A program made the position numbers and the translations under genes. A stretch of DNA of 64,000 nucleotides from Puniceibacterium antarcticum (GTDB lineage: Bacteria > Pseudomonadota > Alphaproteobacteria > Rhodobacterales > Rhodobacteraceae): NCBI RefSeq assembly GCF_002760615.1, contig NZ_AWWI01000182.1:124001-188000 (forward strand), written 5' to 3'. The number at the start of each line of letters is the position of its first letter. The first letter of the stretch is position 1. The notes beneath the pieces are model-generated. The model searched no databases and was not told the DNA's origin. It saw nothing but the letters and a program-made list of their open reading frames with translations. Shown piece by piece: positions 46,541-55,672 of this stretch.

Positions 46541-47515
46541 ATGCGCGTCGCTCTGAATGGTTTTGGCAGGATCGGCCGCACGATCCTGCGCCAGCTTCTC
46601 GCCTCTCACCCGGATATCGAGATCGCGCTGATCAACGACATCGCGCCGCTGGACACCTGCGCCTATCTGTTTCGCTATGATTCCGTCTTCGGCCCCTTTG
46701 CCGGGACCGTGCGTGCCGAGACGGGGGCGCTGGCCGTTAATGACCTGTTCATCCCGTTCAGCCAGAAAAGAGATCTGGCCGAGCTGGATCTTTCGGGCAT
46801 CGACGTGTTGATGGATTGCACCGGCATCATCAACACCCGCGCCCATGCCGCACGCGGGCTGACAGCCGGGGCGAAAAATGTCCTGATTTCAGGGCCTTGT
46901 GATGAGGCTGAACAAACCATCGTGCTGGGCGCGAACGAGGATCAGCTTGGCGATGCGCGCATCGTCTCCAACGCCTCCTGTACCACCAATGCGCTCGCGC
47001 CCCTGCTGCGCGCCCTGCATGACAGCTGCGGTGTGGTTCAGGGCCATATGACCACGATCCACTGCTATACCGGCAGCCAGCCCATGGTCGACGCCCCGCG
47101 CGGCGATCTGGCCCGCAGCCGCGCCGGTGCTGTCTCCATGGTGCCCACCACCACCAGCGCCACCCGCCTGATCGACCGCGTGCTGCCCGATATCGCGGGC
47201 CGTGTCACCGGCGCCGCAGTGCGTGTTCCGGTGATCAGCGTCTCTGCCGTCGACCTTGTGGTGACGTTGGAAACCCTTCCAGATCAGCCGCTTAGGGACC
47301 ACCTGCACCACCTCGCCCAATCGTCCAGTGTACTTGGCGTCACCGAGGATGCGACCGTGTCCACCGATCTGCGCGCACGACCCGAATCGCTGGTCATCGC
47401 CCTGCCGGAGACGATCCAGAACGGCATGCAGGCGCGGATCTTTGGCTGGTATGACAACGAATGGGGCTTTTCCGCGCGGATGATCGACATGGCCCGCCTG
47501 ATGGCCGCAAGATAG
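46541..47515 (+). CDS. Glyceraldehyde-3-phosphate dehydrogenase-like protein linked to bhcABCD
   Basis: A 324-residue GAPDH-fold dehydrogenase. NAD-binding GFGRIGRTILRQLLA, the catalytic Cys in VSNASCTTNALAPLL, and the His-bearing motif TTIHCYTGSQPMVDAP are present. Several substrate-phosphate residues differ from housekeeping Gap: the usual TGAA after the S-loop is TSAT (MVPTTTSATRLID). The aldehyde substrate is therefore uncertain; a sugar-phosphate such as erythrose-4-phosphate or G3P, or another aldehyde, are possible. It begins 15 bases after bhcD, so is likely co-transcribed. Confidence 0.85.
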   Translation: MRVALNGFGRIGRTILRQLLASHPDIEIALINDIAPLDTCAYLFRYDSVFGPFAGTVRAETGALAVNDLFIPFSQKRDLAELDLSGIDVLMDCTGIINTRAHAARGLTAGAKNVLISGPCDEAEQTIVLGANEDQLGDARIVSNASCTTNALAPLLRALHDSCGVVQGHMTTIHCYTGSQPMVDAPRGDLARSRAGAVSMVPTTTSATRLIDRVLPDIAGRVTGAAVRVPVISVSAVDLVVTLETLPDQPLRDHLHHLAQSSSVLGVTEDATVSTDLRARPESLVIALPETIQNGMQARIFGWYDNEWGFSARMIDMARLMAAR

Positions 47516-47554
47516 CGCTCGAACGCGCCTCGCTTTGGGGCTAGTCAGGGCGCC

Positions 47555-48670
47555 ATGACCAAAGACACCCCATTCGAGATATTTCTCGTCGCGCCTCCGG
47601 GCCTTGAATCCCTGCTCTGCGCCGAGGCGCTGGAACAGGGGTTTGCCGATGCAACCATAACGCCCGGCGGCGTCACCCTGACCGGCGGCTGGCCCGAGGT
47701 CTGGCGCGCCAATCTGACCCTGCGCGGCGCCTCGCGCGTGCTGGCACGCATCGGCGCGATCCGGGTCATGCATCTGGCCCAGCTCGACAAACGCGCGCGC
47801 AAGTTTCCCTGGGCCGACATCCTGCGCCCCGACATCCCGATCCGCGTCGATGTCACCTGCAAGGCCTCGCGCATCTATCACGCCGGTGCCGCCACCCAGC
47901 GCATCGAAACCGCCCTGCGCGAAAGCCTCGGCGCCACCATCGCCCCCGACGCCCCCCTGCGCCTGATGGCGCGGATCGAGGATGATCTGTGCACCTTCTC
48001 GCTCGACACCTCGGGCGAGCCGCTGCACAAGCGCGGCCATAAAGAGGCTGTGGGCAAGGCCCCGATGCGCGAAACGCTCGCCTCCCTCTTCCTGCGCCAG
48101 TGCGGCTATACTGGCACCGAATCCGTGGTGGACCCTATGTGCGGCTCCGGCACCTTCGTGATCGAAGCGGCCGAGATCGCAAAGGGCCTGTTCCCAGGCC
48201 GCTCCCGCGCCTTTGCGTTCGAACAATTCGCCAGCTTTGATCCCGACCTCTGGCAGCAGATGCGCACCGCCAACACGCCGCGCCACACCGACAGCCGCTA
48301 TTACGGCAGCGACCGCGACACCGGCGCCATCCGCATGAGCACCGCCAATGCCGAACGCGCCAGCGTCAGTGACATCGCGAACTTTCGCCACAATGCTGTC
48401 AGCGACCTGATCCGCCCCGAAGGTCCCCCGGGTCTGGTCATGGTCAACCCGCCCTACGGCACCCGCATCGGCGAGAAAAAGCTGCTGTTCGCGGTCTATG
48501 GCGCGCTTGGCAAGACGCTGCTGGAACGGTTCCGCGGCTGGCGCGTCGGCATGGTGACCACCGATCTGGGTCTTGCCAAGGCCTCTGCCTTGCCATTTTC
48601 GACCCCGCTTGCGCCCGTCTCGCACGGCGGGCTGCGCATTCATCTGCTGCAGACCGATACCCTGCGCTGA
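47555..48670 (+). CDS. THUMP-domain class I RNA methyltransferase (RlmL/YpsC-like)
   Basis: A 371-residue SAM-dependent methyltransferase: an N-terminal ferredoxin-like/THUMP region (residues 1-165), then RGHKEAVGKAPMRETLA, the SAM loop VVDPMCGSGTFVIEAAE, and the catalytic NPPYGTRIGE motif typical of N2-guanine methylation of RNA. In E. coli, RlmL acts on 23S rRNA G2445; the exact target here is not known. It lies 39 bases after the GAPDH-like gene. Confidence 0.88.
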   Translation: MTKDTPFEIFLVAPPGLESLLCAEALEQGFADATITPGGVTLTGGWPEVWRANLTLRGASRVLARIGAIRVMHLAQLDKRARKFPWADILRPDIPIRVDVTCKASRIYHAGAATQRIETALRESLGATIAPDAPLRLMARIEDDLCTFSLDTSGEPLHKRGHKEAVGKAPMRETLASLFLRQCGYTGTESVVDPMCGSGTFVIEAAEIAKGLFPGRSRAFAFEQFASFDPDLWQQMRTANTPRHTDSRYYGSDRDTGAIRMSTANAERASVSDIANFRHNAVSDLIRPEGPPGLVMVNPPYGTRIGEKKLLFAVYGALGKTLLERFRGWRVGMVTTDLGLAKASALPFSTPLAPVSHGGLRIHLLQTDTLR

Positions 48671-48791
48671 GGCAGGCAAACGTCGCTGCGCTTGCCCATG
48701 CAGGGACGCGGCATCCGACAAAAGCCCGCCAATAAAGGGAATAGTCATTCTTTGAGACGACCATGACTCGTTACCACGAATCGAGGATTGG

Positions 48792-49940
48792 ATGCTGATG
48801 TCTCTTAAAATCCTGGCGCTCAGCGCCGCCGCCCTCCTGTCGCTGGCGGGCGCCTCTTCCGCGGCAGAGGGTATCACCAAGGAGAGCGTGAAATTCGCTC
48901 AGGTTGCTGCCCTTGACGGGCCCGCCGCCGCCCTTGGCACCGGAATGCAGCTGGGACTCCGCGCCGCCTTTGAAGAGGCGAACCGCGCGGGGGGCGTTTA
49001 CGGTCGGCTGCTGACGCTTGACAGCGTGGATGACGGCTATGAACCCGACCGATCCGCCAAGGAAGTGCAGCAAATCATCGACGCGGATGACCATCTGGGA
49101 CTGGTCGGCGCGGTCGGCACCCCGACCGCTGCCGTGACCCAGCCGCTCGCCACCGCGAGCGACATTCCCTATATCGGTGCCTTCACCGGCGCCGGTTTCC
49201 TGCGGGATGGCGGTCTTGGCAATGTCCTGAACATCCGCGCCAGCTATGACGCCGAAACCGAGGCATGGATCAAATATCTTGTCGATGACAAGGGCTTCAA
49301 GAAGATCGCCATTCTCTATCAGGACGACGGCTTTGGCCGTGTTGGCCTTGACGGTGTGACCAAGGCCCTCGAACGTCGCGGAATGACCCTTGCCGCAACC
49401 GGCAGCTATACCCGCAATACCGTTGCGGTGAAATCTGCCCTGCTCGATATCCGCAAGGCAAAACCGGACACGGTTGTGATGGTCGGCGCCTACAAACCGA
49501 TCGCCGAGTTCATCAAGCTCTCGCGCAAACTCAAATTCACTCCCGAATTCGTGAACATCTCCTTTGTCGGCTCCACGGCGCTCGCAAACGAACTCGGCCC
49601 CGAGGGCGAAGGTGTGATCATATCGCAGGTCGTGCCCTTCCCGTGGGATGCTTCCGTTCCGGTGGTTGCGGCCTATCAGGCGGCCCTGACTGCAGTGGAT
49701 GCCTCGGCCAATCCGGATTTCATCTCTCTCGAAGGGTATCTTGCGGGGCGCCTCGTCATTGAAATCTTGAACCGCACCGGGGAAAATCTCTCTCGCAAAG
49801 CGTTCCTCGCGACCATGCTCGACCTTGGCACAGTGGATTTCGGCGGCGCCGAGATGACCTTTGGACCGGGCGACAATCAGGGAATGGACAGCGTCTTCCT
49901 GACCAGCATGAAGGCGGATGGCACTTTCGAGCCTCTCTGA
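48792..49940 (+). CDS. Type-1 periplasmic ligand-binding protein (Peripla_BP_6)
   Basis: A 382-residue exported protein with signal peptide MLMSLKILALSAAALLSLAG (cleaved near SSAAEG) and the branched-chain amino acid binding protein fold: FAQVAALDGPAAALGTGMQL, LVGAVGTPTAAVTQPLA, and ILYQDDGFGRVGLDGV. The ligand is likely an amino acid, amide or short carboxylate. No ABC permease or ATPase is adjacent; the next gene is a chemoreceptor, which suggests it presents the ligand to that receptor. Confidence 0.88.
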   Translation: MLMSLKILALSAAALLSLAGASSAAEGITKESVKFAQVAALDGPAAALGTGMQLGLRAAFEEANRAGGVYGRLLTLDSVDDGYEPDRSAKEVQQIIDADDHLGLVGAVGTPTAAVTQPLATASDIPYIGAFTGAGFLRDGGLGNVLNIRASYDAETEAWIKYLVDDKGFKKIAILYQDDGFGRVGLDGVTKALERRGMTLAATGSYTRNTVAVKSALLDIRKAKPDTVVMVGAYKPIAEFIKLSRKLKFTPEFVNISFVGSTALANELGPEGEGVIISQVVPFPWDASVPVVAAYQAALTAVDASANPDFISLEGYLAGRLVIEILNRTGENLSRKAFLATMLDLGTVDFGGAEMTFGPGDNQGMDSVFLTSMKADGTFEPL

Positions 49941-50018
49941 ACACAAGAGGAAGGCGGGTCAGCACAGCCTGGGTCGGCTGACCGCTTCCATTCTCTGCCC
50001 TTTTGGAAAGTCTGTGGA

Positions 50019-52655
50019 ATGAAATCCATTATTGGCAGCATTGCCTTTAAAATCACGCTCGTACTGGTTGCCATGGGGGCAATGGTGGGTGTTTCGATCT
50101 TGGTATCCAACTCGGTCTTTCGCCAGACCGTGACCAGCCTGGATACTCTGGCCAACCAGCGACTGGAAGAATTGACGACAATTTCAGAGCTTGTGACAAA
50201 CGCCGATCAGCTGAAATCCGAACTGGTCGATGTTCTTCTTGCGTCCGATCAGGCCGCGTTGGCAGAGGCAACTGGCACGGTCGCGAAACATATGGCGGAA
50301 ATGACCGAACTTTCGGCCAGCTTTCCACCGGAACTCGGCGATATCCTGAACACGCAAATTGGCGCGGCCCTGCGTGATTTCAAAGAGCTGGACCAGATGC
50401 GTGCCGCGAATTTCAGCAACCTTGACGACCTTAGAGATCGGATCACCGCTTTGCGCGCGGCGGCCGCAGAAACCAATCGCCACCTCAAATCCGTCAGCAC
50501 CACCGCGTATTTCGATCTGGTCGTGGGCGGCGATGACACCGTCAGCGCGCTGGACGACAGGCTGACCCATCTTGTGGATGGGGTGGTGGCTGCACTGCAG
50601 AATCGTTACCGCATAAATGCAGACGTGAACCTGCTCACTGGCGTGGCGCTTGCCCTGACACAGACGGCAGACGACTCCCTCATATCGATCCTGAAGGATC
50701 TTTCGAAAAGCGCGCTGGGTGATCTGCGCTTAGCCGTGGACGAGGCAAATGCCAACACATCGCTTTCCTTCGACACCACCCCTATCGAAGACAGTTATGC
50801 CCTGTTCGAAAAGGTGCTGAGCAGCTCGACCTTTGTCATCAAGGGCCAAAAGGATAACATCGTGGCGGCACAGCGTGACCTCGGCCTGCTCGTCGCTTCA
50901 CAGGTGGATGACCTCATCTTTTCCCTCGCCATAGAAAGCGAAACAGCCTCAGAAAACACCTCGACAACGATCCAGAACCTCCTTGATGGCCCGGTTGCCC
51001 GGATCAAGATGCTCGCCAGTGTTGATGTGGCCGTCTGGGCCTATGTCGGCGGGGCTCTTGAACTGGCCGCTTCGGAAAACCAGAAACACTCTGCCGCTCT
51101 TAACACCGAACTTGCGAAACTGGCGCAATCCCTGACCCAGATGATCCCCGATTCAGAGGTGGTGCTGGCCGGAAAAGTGGCGCAGTTGATCACATTTTCT
51201 GACCCAGACACCGGGATTTTCAAACACCGCAAAGCAATCAATGATTCGGTCGCCGAAAGCGAAAACGCTTTAAAAAAGACCGTAGAGAGCGTACGCAGCG
51301 TCGGCAAAACTGCGGCCGAGGCTGGCAAGGCAACCCGATCCCAGATCAAGACCGACAGTCTTGCGGTCCTCGATCAGGCCAAGCGCGCCGGCGTCCAGCT
51401 TCTGAACATCGGCTGGATTTCGTTGGGCGTTTTCCTCGGCGCAATCGCCTTGACCTTCCTCACGCTCGTGCGGCCTCTGCAACGCCTGACCGGCGCGACC
51501 GAAGCACTGGCCTCGGGTGATCTCGAACAGGACGTCCCCTTTGCGCAGAAAGGCGGTGAAGTCGGACGCATGGCCCGCGCCCTGCTGATCTTCCGCGACG
51601 GGCTGGTAGAAAAACAGCAGATGCAGGCGAAAGAAGAAGAAGAGCGCACGCTGCGCCAACAAGAACAGGAGTTGATCGTTTCCTCGCTGGCCGAGGGCAT
51701 GAACCGGCTTGCCGACGGCGACCTTGCCGTGCAGATCACCCAGACCTTCCCCGGAGACTACGAACGGCTGCGCCGGGATTTCAATCAGGCCACCAGCACC
51801 CTGCATGACGCGATCCAGCGGATCGCAAACAGCGCCGCCTCGGTCAACGATTCAAGTTCGGAAATTTCGAACGCCTCGGACGATCTGGCACGACGCACCG
51901 AACACGCGGCCGCCACCCTGGCCGAAACAGCAGCCGCGCTCGCCCAGATGACTATTTCGGTTCAAGGTTCGGCCGAACGTGCCGAAAGTGCGCTGCAGGT
52001 GGTGAGCGTTGCACGCAGCAGCGCAGAAGAAGGCAAGACAATCGTCGAATCGACTGTGGTCGCGATGCGCCTGATCGAGGATTCGGCTATGAAGATCAGC
52101 AAGATCATCGGCGTGATCGATGACATCGCCTTCCAGACAAACCTTCTGGCGCTCAACGCCGGAGTCGAGGCGGCCCGGGCCGGCGAGGCGGGGCGCGGCT
52201 TTGCCGTCGTCGCCTCCGAAGTCCGCGGCCTTGCGCAGCGTTCCTCTGAGGCCGCGAAAGAGATCAACAGCCTGATTTCCGAAAGTACCATTCAGGTTGA
52301 TCAGGGCGTTGCCCTTGTGGGCAAGACGGAACTTGCGCTGGATCGCATCTCGGGCGCAGTGATCGAGGTATCTCAGCAGGCGTCTGACATCGCGGCCTCT
52401 GCCAAGCAGCAGGCGGTCGGCATTTCCGAAGTGAACACCGCCGTCAACGAACTCGATCAGGTGACCCAGCAAAACGCCGCCATGTTCGAAGAAACCAGCG
52501 CGGCCAGCATGACGCTGAATTCCGAAGCCAGCAACCTGGCCGATGCCGTCTCGGGCTTCCGCCTGACGGGCATGGTCGATGTTCATACGGCAGGGCAAAC
52601 ACCGTCTGGCGGCACGTGGGAGGAGACGGACGAAAGACAGACGCGCTCTGCCTGA
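50019..52655 (+). CDS. Methyl-accepting chemotaxis protein with large helical sensor domain
   Basis: An 878-residue chemoreceptor. TM1 is residues 9-31; the periplasmic part, about 430 residues, is predicted all-helical, much longer than a classical four-helix sensor. TM2 is around 462-483, followed by HAMP (484-537), a second HAMP-like helix pair ([15 protein letters not shown] near 557), then the signalling domain with the hairpin [20 protein letters not shown] near residue 699. The length and helical content of the sensor resemble TorS-type domains that read a binding protein. A GCGCTCTG / CAGAGCGC hairpin at 52643-52663 overlaps the stop. Confidence 0.92.
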   Translation: MKSIIGSIAFKITLVLVAMGAMVGVSILVSNSVFRQTVTSLDTLANQRLEELTTISELVTNADQLKSELVDVLLASDQAALAEATGTVAKHMAEMTELSASFPPELGDILNTQIGAALRDFKELDQMRAANFSNLDDLRDRITALRAAAAETNRHLKSVSTTAYFDLVVGGDDTVSALDDRLTHLVDGVVAALQNRYRINADVNLLTGVALALTQTADDSLISILKDLSKSALGDLRLAVDEANANTSLSFDTTPIEDSYALFEKVLSSSTFVIKGQKDNIVAAQRDLGLLVASQVDDLIFSLAIESETASENTSTTIQNLLDGPVARIKMLASVDVAVWAYVGGALELAASENQKHSAALNTELAKLAQSLTQMIPDSEVVLAGKVAQLITFSDPDTGIFKHRKAINDSVAESENALKKTVESVRSVGKTAAEAGKATRSQIKTDSLAVLDQAKRAGVQLLNIGWISLGVFLGAIALTFLTLVRPLQRLTGATEALASGDLEQDVPFAQKGGEVGRMARALLIFRDGLVEKQQMQAKEEEERTLRQQEQELIVSSLAEGMNRLADGDLAVQITQTFPGDYERLRRDFNQATSTLHDAIQRIANSAASVNDSSSEISNASDDLARRTEHAAATLAETAAALAQMTISVQGSAERAESALQVVSVARSSAEEGKTIVESTVVAMRLIEDSAMKISKIIGVIDDIAFQTNLLALNAGVEAARAGEAGRGFAVVASEVRGLAQRSSEAAKEINSLISESTIQVDQGVALVGKTELALDRISGAVIEVSQQASDIAASAKQQAVGISEVNTAVNELDQVTQQNAAMFEETSAASMTLNSEASNLADAVSGFRLTGMVDVHTAGQTPSGGTWEETDERQTRSA

Positions 52656-52957
52656 CAGAGCGCTCTGCAAAGGCCGTGATGTGTTTCATCAACCGCACGC
52701 CGTCAGCACACGGGACCAGATGATCCTGCGCAAGCGCTCTCGCGGTGGCTTGTGCCTTGCATCTGACGCAAAGCGTGCTCAGCCCCCTCAACCGCTTGCG
52801 CCAATACACAGGCGCGTGTCACCATCTAACGCTCCATGGCTCTGCCACGGCACGCTGCACCCTCGCTTACTCCGCCCCATTGGCACAATCGCGTTGTATC
52901 TGATCGCCACATCGGGGTAGGAAGCGACCATGTTTCGAGAGCGGGCGACATGCTGAC
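52656..52957 (+). other. Non-coding gap between the chemoreceptor and psd
   Basis: About 302 bases. I see no gene: the plus-strand frame at 52579-52920 is Arg/Pro-rich and overlaps the mcp end, and minus frames lack family features. It must carry the psd-pssA-pmtA promoter; no clear element was recognised. Confidence 0.4.
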
Positions 52958-53650
52958 ATGAAGATGCGCGACACCTTTATCAAACCCATGCACCCGGAAG
53001 GGCGCCGGTTTGTGGCTATTTTTGCCGCGATCAGCCTTGTGCTGTTTCTGATCTGGGACCCCCTTGGATGGGTCGGACTTGGCCTGACGGTCTGGTGCTA
53101 TTACTTCTTTCGCGACCCGCAGCGGACCACGCCCACACGCGCCGGGCTGATCATCAGCCCGGCGGATGGCGTGATCTCGCTCATCGAACCAGCGGTTCCA
53201 CCGGCCGAACTCGGGATGTCCGACGCGCCGCTGACCCGGGTCAGTGTGTTCATGAACGTCTTTAACTGTCATGTGAACCGCGCTCCGATCGGCGGGCGCA
53301 TCAGCGCTATCGCCTATCGTCCGGGCAAGTTCCTCAATGCCTCGCTAGACAAGGCCAGTGAAGACAATGAACGCAACAGCCTGTGCATTGACATGGCGGA
53401 TGGCCGCCAGATTGCCGTGGTCCAGATCGCCGGTCTGGTTGCGCGCCGGATCGTCTGCTTTGTCACACCGGGGACAGAAATCGCAACGGGTGGGCGGTTC
53501 GGTCTGATCCGCTTTGGCTCGCGTCTCGATGTCTACCTGCCCGATGGCGTGGCCCCGCTTGTCAGCATCGGCCAGACCATGGTCGCAGGCGAAACCGTGC
53601 TCGCCGACCTCACCTCTGACGAGCCGCGTCGCAGCGGGCGGACGGGCTGA
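52958..53650 (+). CDS. psd: Phosphatidylserine decarboxylase proenzyme
   Basis: Psd decarboxylates phosphatidylserine to phosphatidylethanolamine at the inner membrane. 230 residues: TM-like N-terminus ([19 protein letters not shown]), [22 protein letters not shown], and the self-cleavage site [12 protein letters not shown], where the Ser becomes the pyruvoyl cofactor. It is of the short, single-TM class. pssA follows after 3 bases. Confidence 0.95.
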   Translation: MKMRDTFIKPMHPEGRRFVAIFAAISLVLFLIWDPLGWVGLGLTVWCYYFFRDPQRTTPTRAGLIISPADGVISLIEPAVPPAELGMSDAPLTRVSVFMNVFNCHVNRAPIGGRISAIAYRPGKFLNASLDKASEDNERNSLCIDMADGRQIAVVQIAGLVARRIVCFVTPGTEIATGGRFGLIRFGSRLDVYLPDGVAPLVSIGQTMVAGETVLADLTSDEPRRSGRTG

Positions 53651-53653
53651 TCG

Positions 53654-54406
53654 ATGAGAGAGGATCTTCCGGGTCAGAAAGGTGATCTTCAGCTCGCACA
53701 GCTGATCCCCAACCTCATGACAATTGCCGCGATCTGTGCCGGTCTGACCGCCATCCGGTTTGGCTTTCAGTCAGATTTTGAACGCGCCGTGCGACTGATC
53801 CTTCTGGCCTGCGTGCTCGATGGTATGGACGGGCGCGTTGCCCGCATGCTCAAGAGTGAATCAAAGATCGGCGCAGAGCTCGACTCTCTTGCCGACTTTC
53901 TGAATTTCGGCGTTGCACCGGCGCTGATCGTGCATGTCTGGGCGCTGCAGGATTGGCGCGGGGCGGGCTGGATGGCTGTTCTCATCTACACGATCTGCTG
54001 CGTGCTGCGTCTGGCGCGGTTCAACGTGACGAGCAAAGAAGGCGATGATGCGGCGGACAAGGGCTACTTTGTCGGTGTACCCTCACCCGCAGGCGCGTTT
54101 CTGGTGATGCTGCCGATGTTCGTGGCCTTCCTGTTTCCCGACATGCCGCGCTTGCCGGTAGAGGTTCTGGCAGGCTATGTGGTGGCCGTGGGGCTGCTGA
54201 TGATCAGCAACATCCGTACCTATTCCTTCAAGAAGATCGCGATCTCACGCCGCAATGCAAAATTTGTGGTCTTGGGCTTCGTGCTGCTGATCACCGCCCT
54301 GCTGACCTATCTCTGGGCAACTCTGGCTTTCCTGAGTATCGGCTACGCCCTCACTGTGATCTGGGCCTTACGGCCCGGCAAGAACAGGACGCGCGGGCAA
54401 GGATAA
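53654..54406 (+). CDS. pssA: CDP-diacylglycerol--serine O-phosphatidyltransferase
   Basis: A 250-residue polytopic membrane enzyme that makes phosphatidylserine. The CDP-alcohol phosphotransferase signature is LDGMDGRVARML followed by SKIGAELDSLADFLNFG, giving the D-G-x2-A-R-x8-G-x3-D-x3-D pattern. It has several membrane helices. It lies between psd and pmtA with gaps of 3 bases, so the three are one operon. Confidence 0.95.
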   Translation: MREDLPGQKGDLQLAQLIPNLMTIAAICAGLTAIRFGFQSDFERAVRLILLACVLDGMDGRVARMLKSESKIGAELDSLADFLNFGVAPALIVHVWALQDWRGAGWMAVLIYTICCVLRLARFNVTSKEGDDAADKGYFVGVPSPAGAFLVMLPMFVAFLFPDMPRLPVEVLAGYVVAVGLLMISNIRTYSFKKIAISRRNAKFVVLGFVLLITALLTYLWATLAFLSIGYALTVIWALRPGKNRTRGQG

Positions 54407-54409
54407 CCC

Positions 54410-55042
54410 ATGGACATCGACGCAATCAAATCCTCTTACGCCCGCTGGGCGCCGGTCTACGACCGTACCTTCGGGGCGATCACACAGGTCGGACGCCGCG
54501 CGACGGTGCAGTATATCAACAGCCAGCCCGTCCAGCGTGTTCTTGAGGTCGGGGTCGGCACCGGGCTGGCGCTGCAGCATTATCGCAAGGATCTGAAGGT
54601 CACCGGCATCGATTTCAGCGCAGACATGCTGAAGAAAGCCCGGCGCCGGGTGCAGGCACAGCAGCTCAGCCATGTGGATCAACTGCTTCAGATGGATGCC
54701 CGGTCGCTTGATTTTCCCGACAATCATTTCGACGTGGTCGCCGCCATGCACATCGTGTCAGTTGTTCCCGAACCCGAACGGGTTGTGGCCGAAATGGCGC
54801 GGGTCTGCAAACCCGGCGGCAAGATCGTGATCACCAACCATTTCGCCAGCGACAAGGGCATTCTGGCCGTGATCGAACGGCTCAGCGCGCCTTTCTCGGA
54901 ATTTCTAGGCTGGCATTCCGACTTCAGCATTTCTACCGTGATGGGAGAGCCTGCCCTGACCGTGATAGAACGAAAGACGCTTCCGCCGATGGGCACGATG
55001 ACCTTTCTGGCGTTCGAAAAGTCTCCTCCAGTGCTCGCCTGA
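54410..55042 (+). CDS. pmtA: Phosphatidylethanolamine N-methyltransferase, PmtA type
   Basis: A 210-residue soluble SAM methyltransferase that methylates phosphatidylethanolamine up to phosphatidylcholine. SAM motif I is VLEVGVGTGLALQHY, followed by VTGIDFSADMLKKARRR and DARSLDFPDNHFDVVAAMH. The C-terminal HFASDKGILAVIERLSAP region matches Rhodobacter PmtA. With psd and pssA it forms a complete phosphatidylcholine-making operon from CDP-diacylglycerol. Confidence 0.93.
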   Translation: MDIDAIKSSYARWAPVYDRTFGAITQVGRRATVQYINSQPVQRVLEVGVGTGLALQHYRKDLKVTGIDFSADMLKKARRRVQAQQLSHVDQLLQMDARSLDFPDNHFDVVAAMHIVSVVPEPERVVAEMARVCKPGGKIVITNHFASDKGILAVIERLSAPFSEFLGWHSDFSISTVMGEPALTVIERKTLPPMGTMTFLAFEKSPPVLA

Positions 55043-55138
55043 CGGGCTTTGACCGGTCAGACCGCCGAAAAAGATATCCGCCTGCCCGCTTGCAGAATAG
55101 CCCCTGTCGTTCCAGCATCGGATGACGTCTTATGTTGT

Positions 55139-55639
55139 TCACGCCCTATCCAGCATGGTCCTGGAGAAATCGCAGGCCCGGGCAATGACATCGCTGCGCG
55201 ACAGCGCCACGTCAAGGGCCAGAACCTCGGGGCCCGTGGGTGTTTCAAGATCGGCGAACTGGCTCTCCAGAAGACTGACAGGCATGAAATGATCGCGCCG
55301 TGCGGCCATACGCGCGGCTAGCAGCGTCTTGTCGCCGTATAGGTGAATGATCCCCATCGGGTTCAGCGTGACGCGCAGACGCTCCCTGTAAGCCTCCTTG
55401 AGCGCTGAACAGGCAATAACCACCCTGCCCGGCCGAGCATCGGCGGCGCCTGCGATCCGGTCCAGCCAGCCCCAGCGATGCGCATCTGTCAGCGGCAAGC
55501 CAGAGGTCATTCGCGCCTTTGCCTCGGGCGAATGATGGTCATCCGCCTCGATAAATGTTGCGCCAAGGCTGTCTGACACCGCTTTCGCCACGGTGGATTT
55601 CCCCGTGCCGCACACGCCCATGACCAGCAGATGCTGCAT
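55139..55639 (-). CDS. gntK: Gluconokinase
   Basis: A 166-residue P-loop kinase that phosphorylates D-gluconate to 6-phosphogluconate. Walker A is VMGVCGTGKSTVAKAV, substrate motif EADDHHSPEAKARMTSGLPL, and ACSALKEAYRERLR; all complete. The start has GGAGGAAGCC just upstream. It follows the broken rhaK by 33 bases on the same strand, so it looks like the distal gene of the rha operon. It converges with pmtA. Confidence 0.92.
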   Translation of the reverse strand: MQHLLVMGVCGTGKSTVAKAVSDSLGATFIEADDHHSPEAKARMTSGLPLTDAHRWGWLDRIAGAADARPGRVVIACSALKEAYRERLRVTLNPMGIIHLYGDKTLLAARMAARRDHFMPVSLLESQFADLETPTGPEVLALDVALSRSDVIARACDFSRTMLDRA

Positions 55640-55672
55640 GGCTTCCTCCGAATCGATTGTATTTCCCGGGCT

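Noticed and set aside
52579-52920. 113-residue frame after the chemoreceptor
   Set aside because: Starts inside the mcp gene; Arg/Pro-rich with no domain; no ribosome site.
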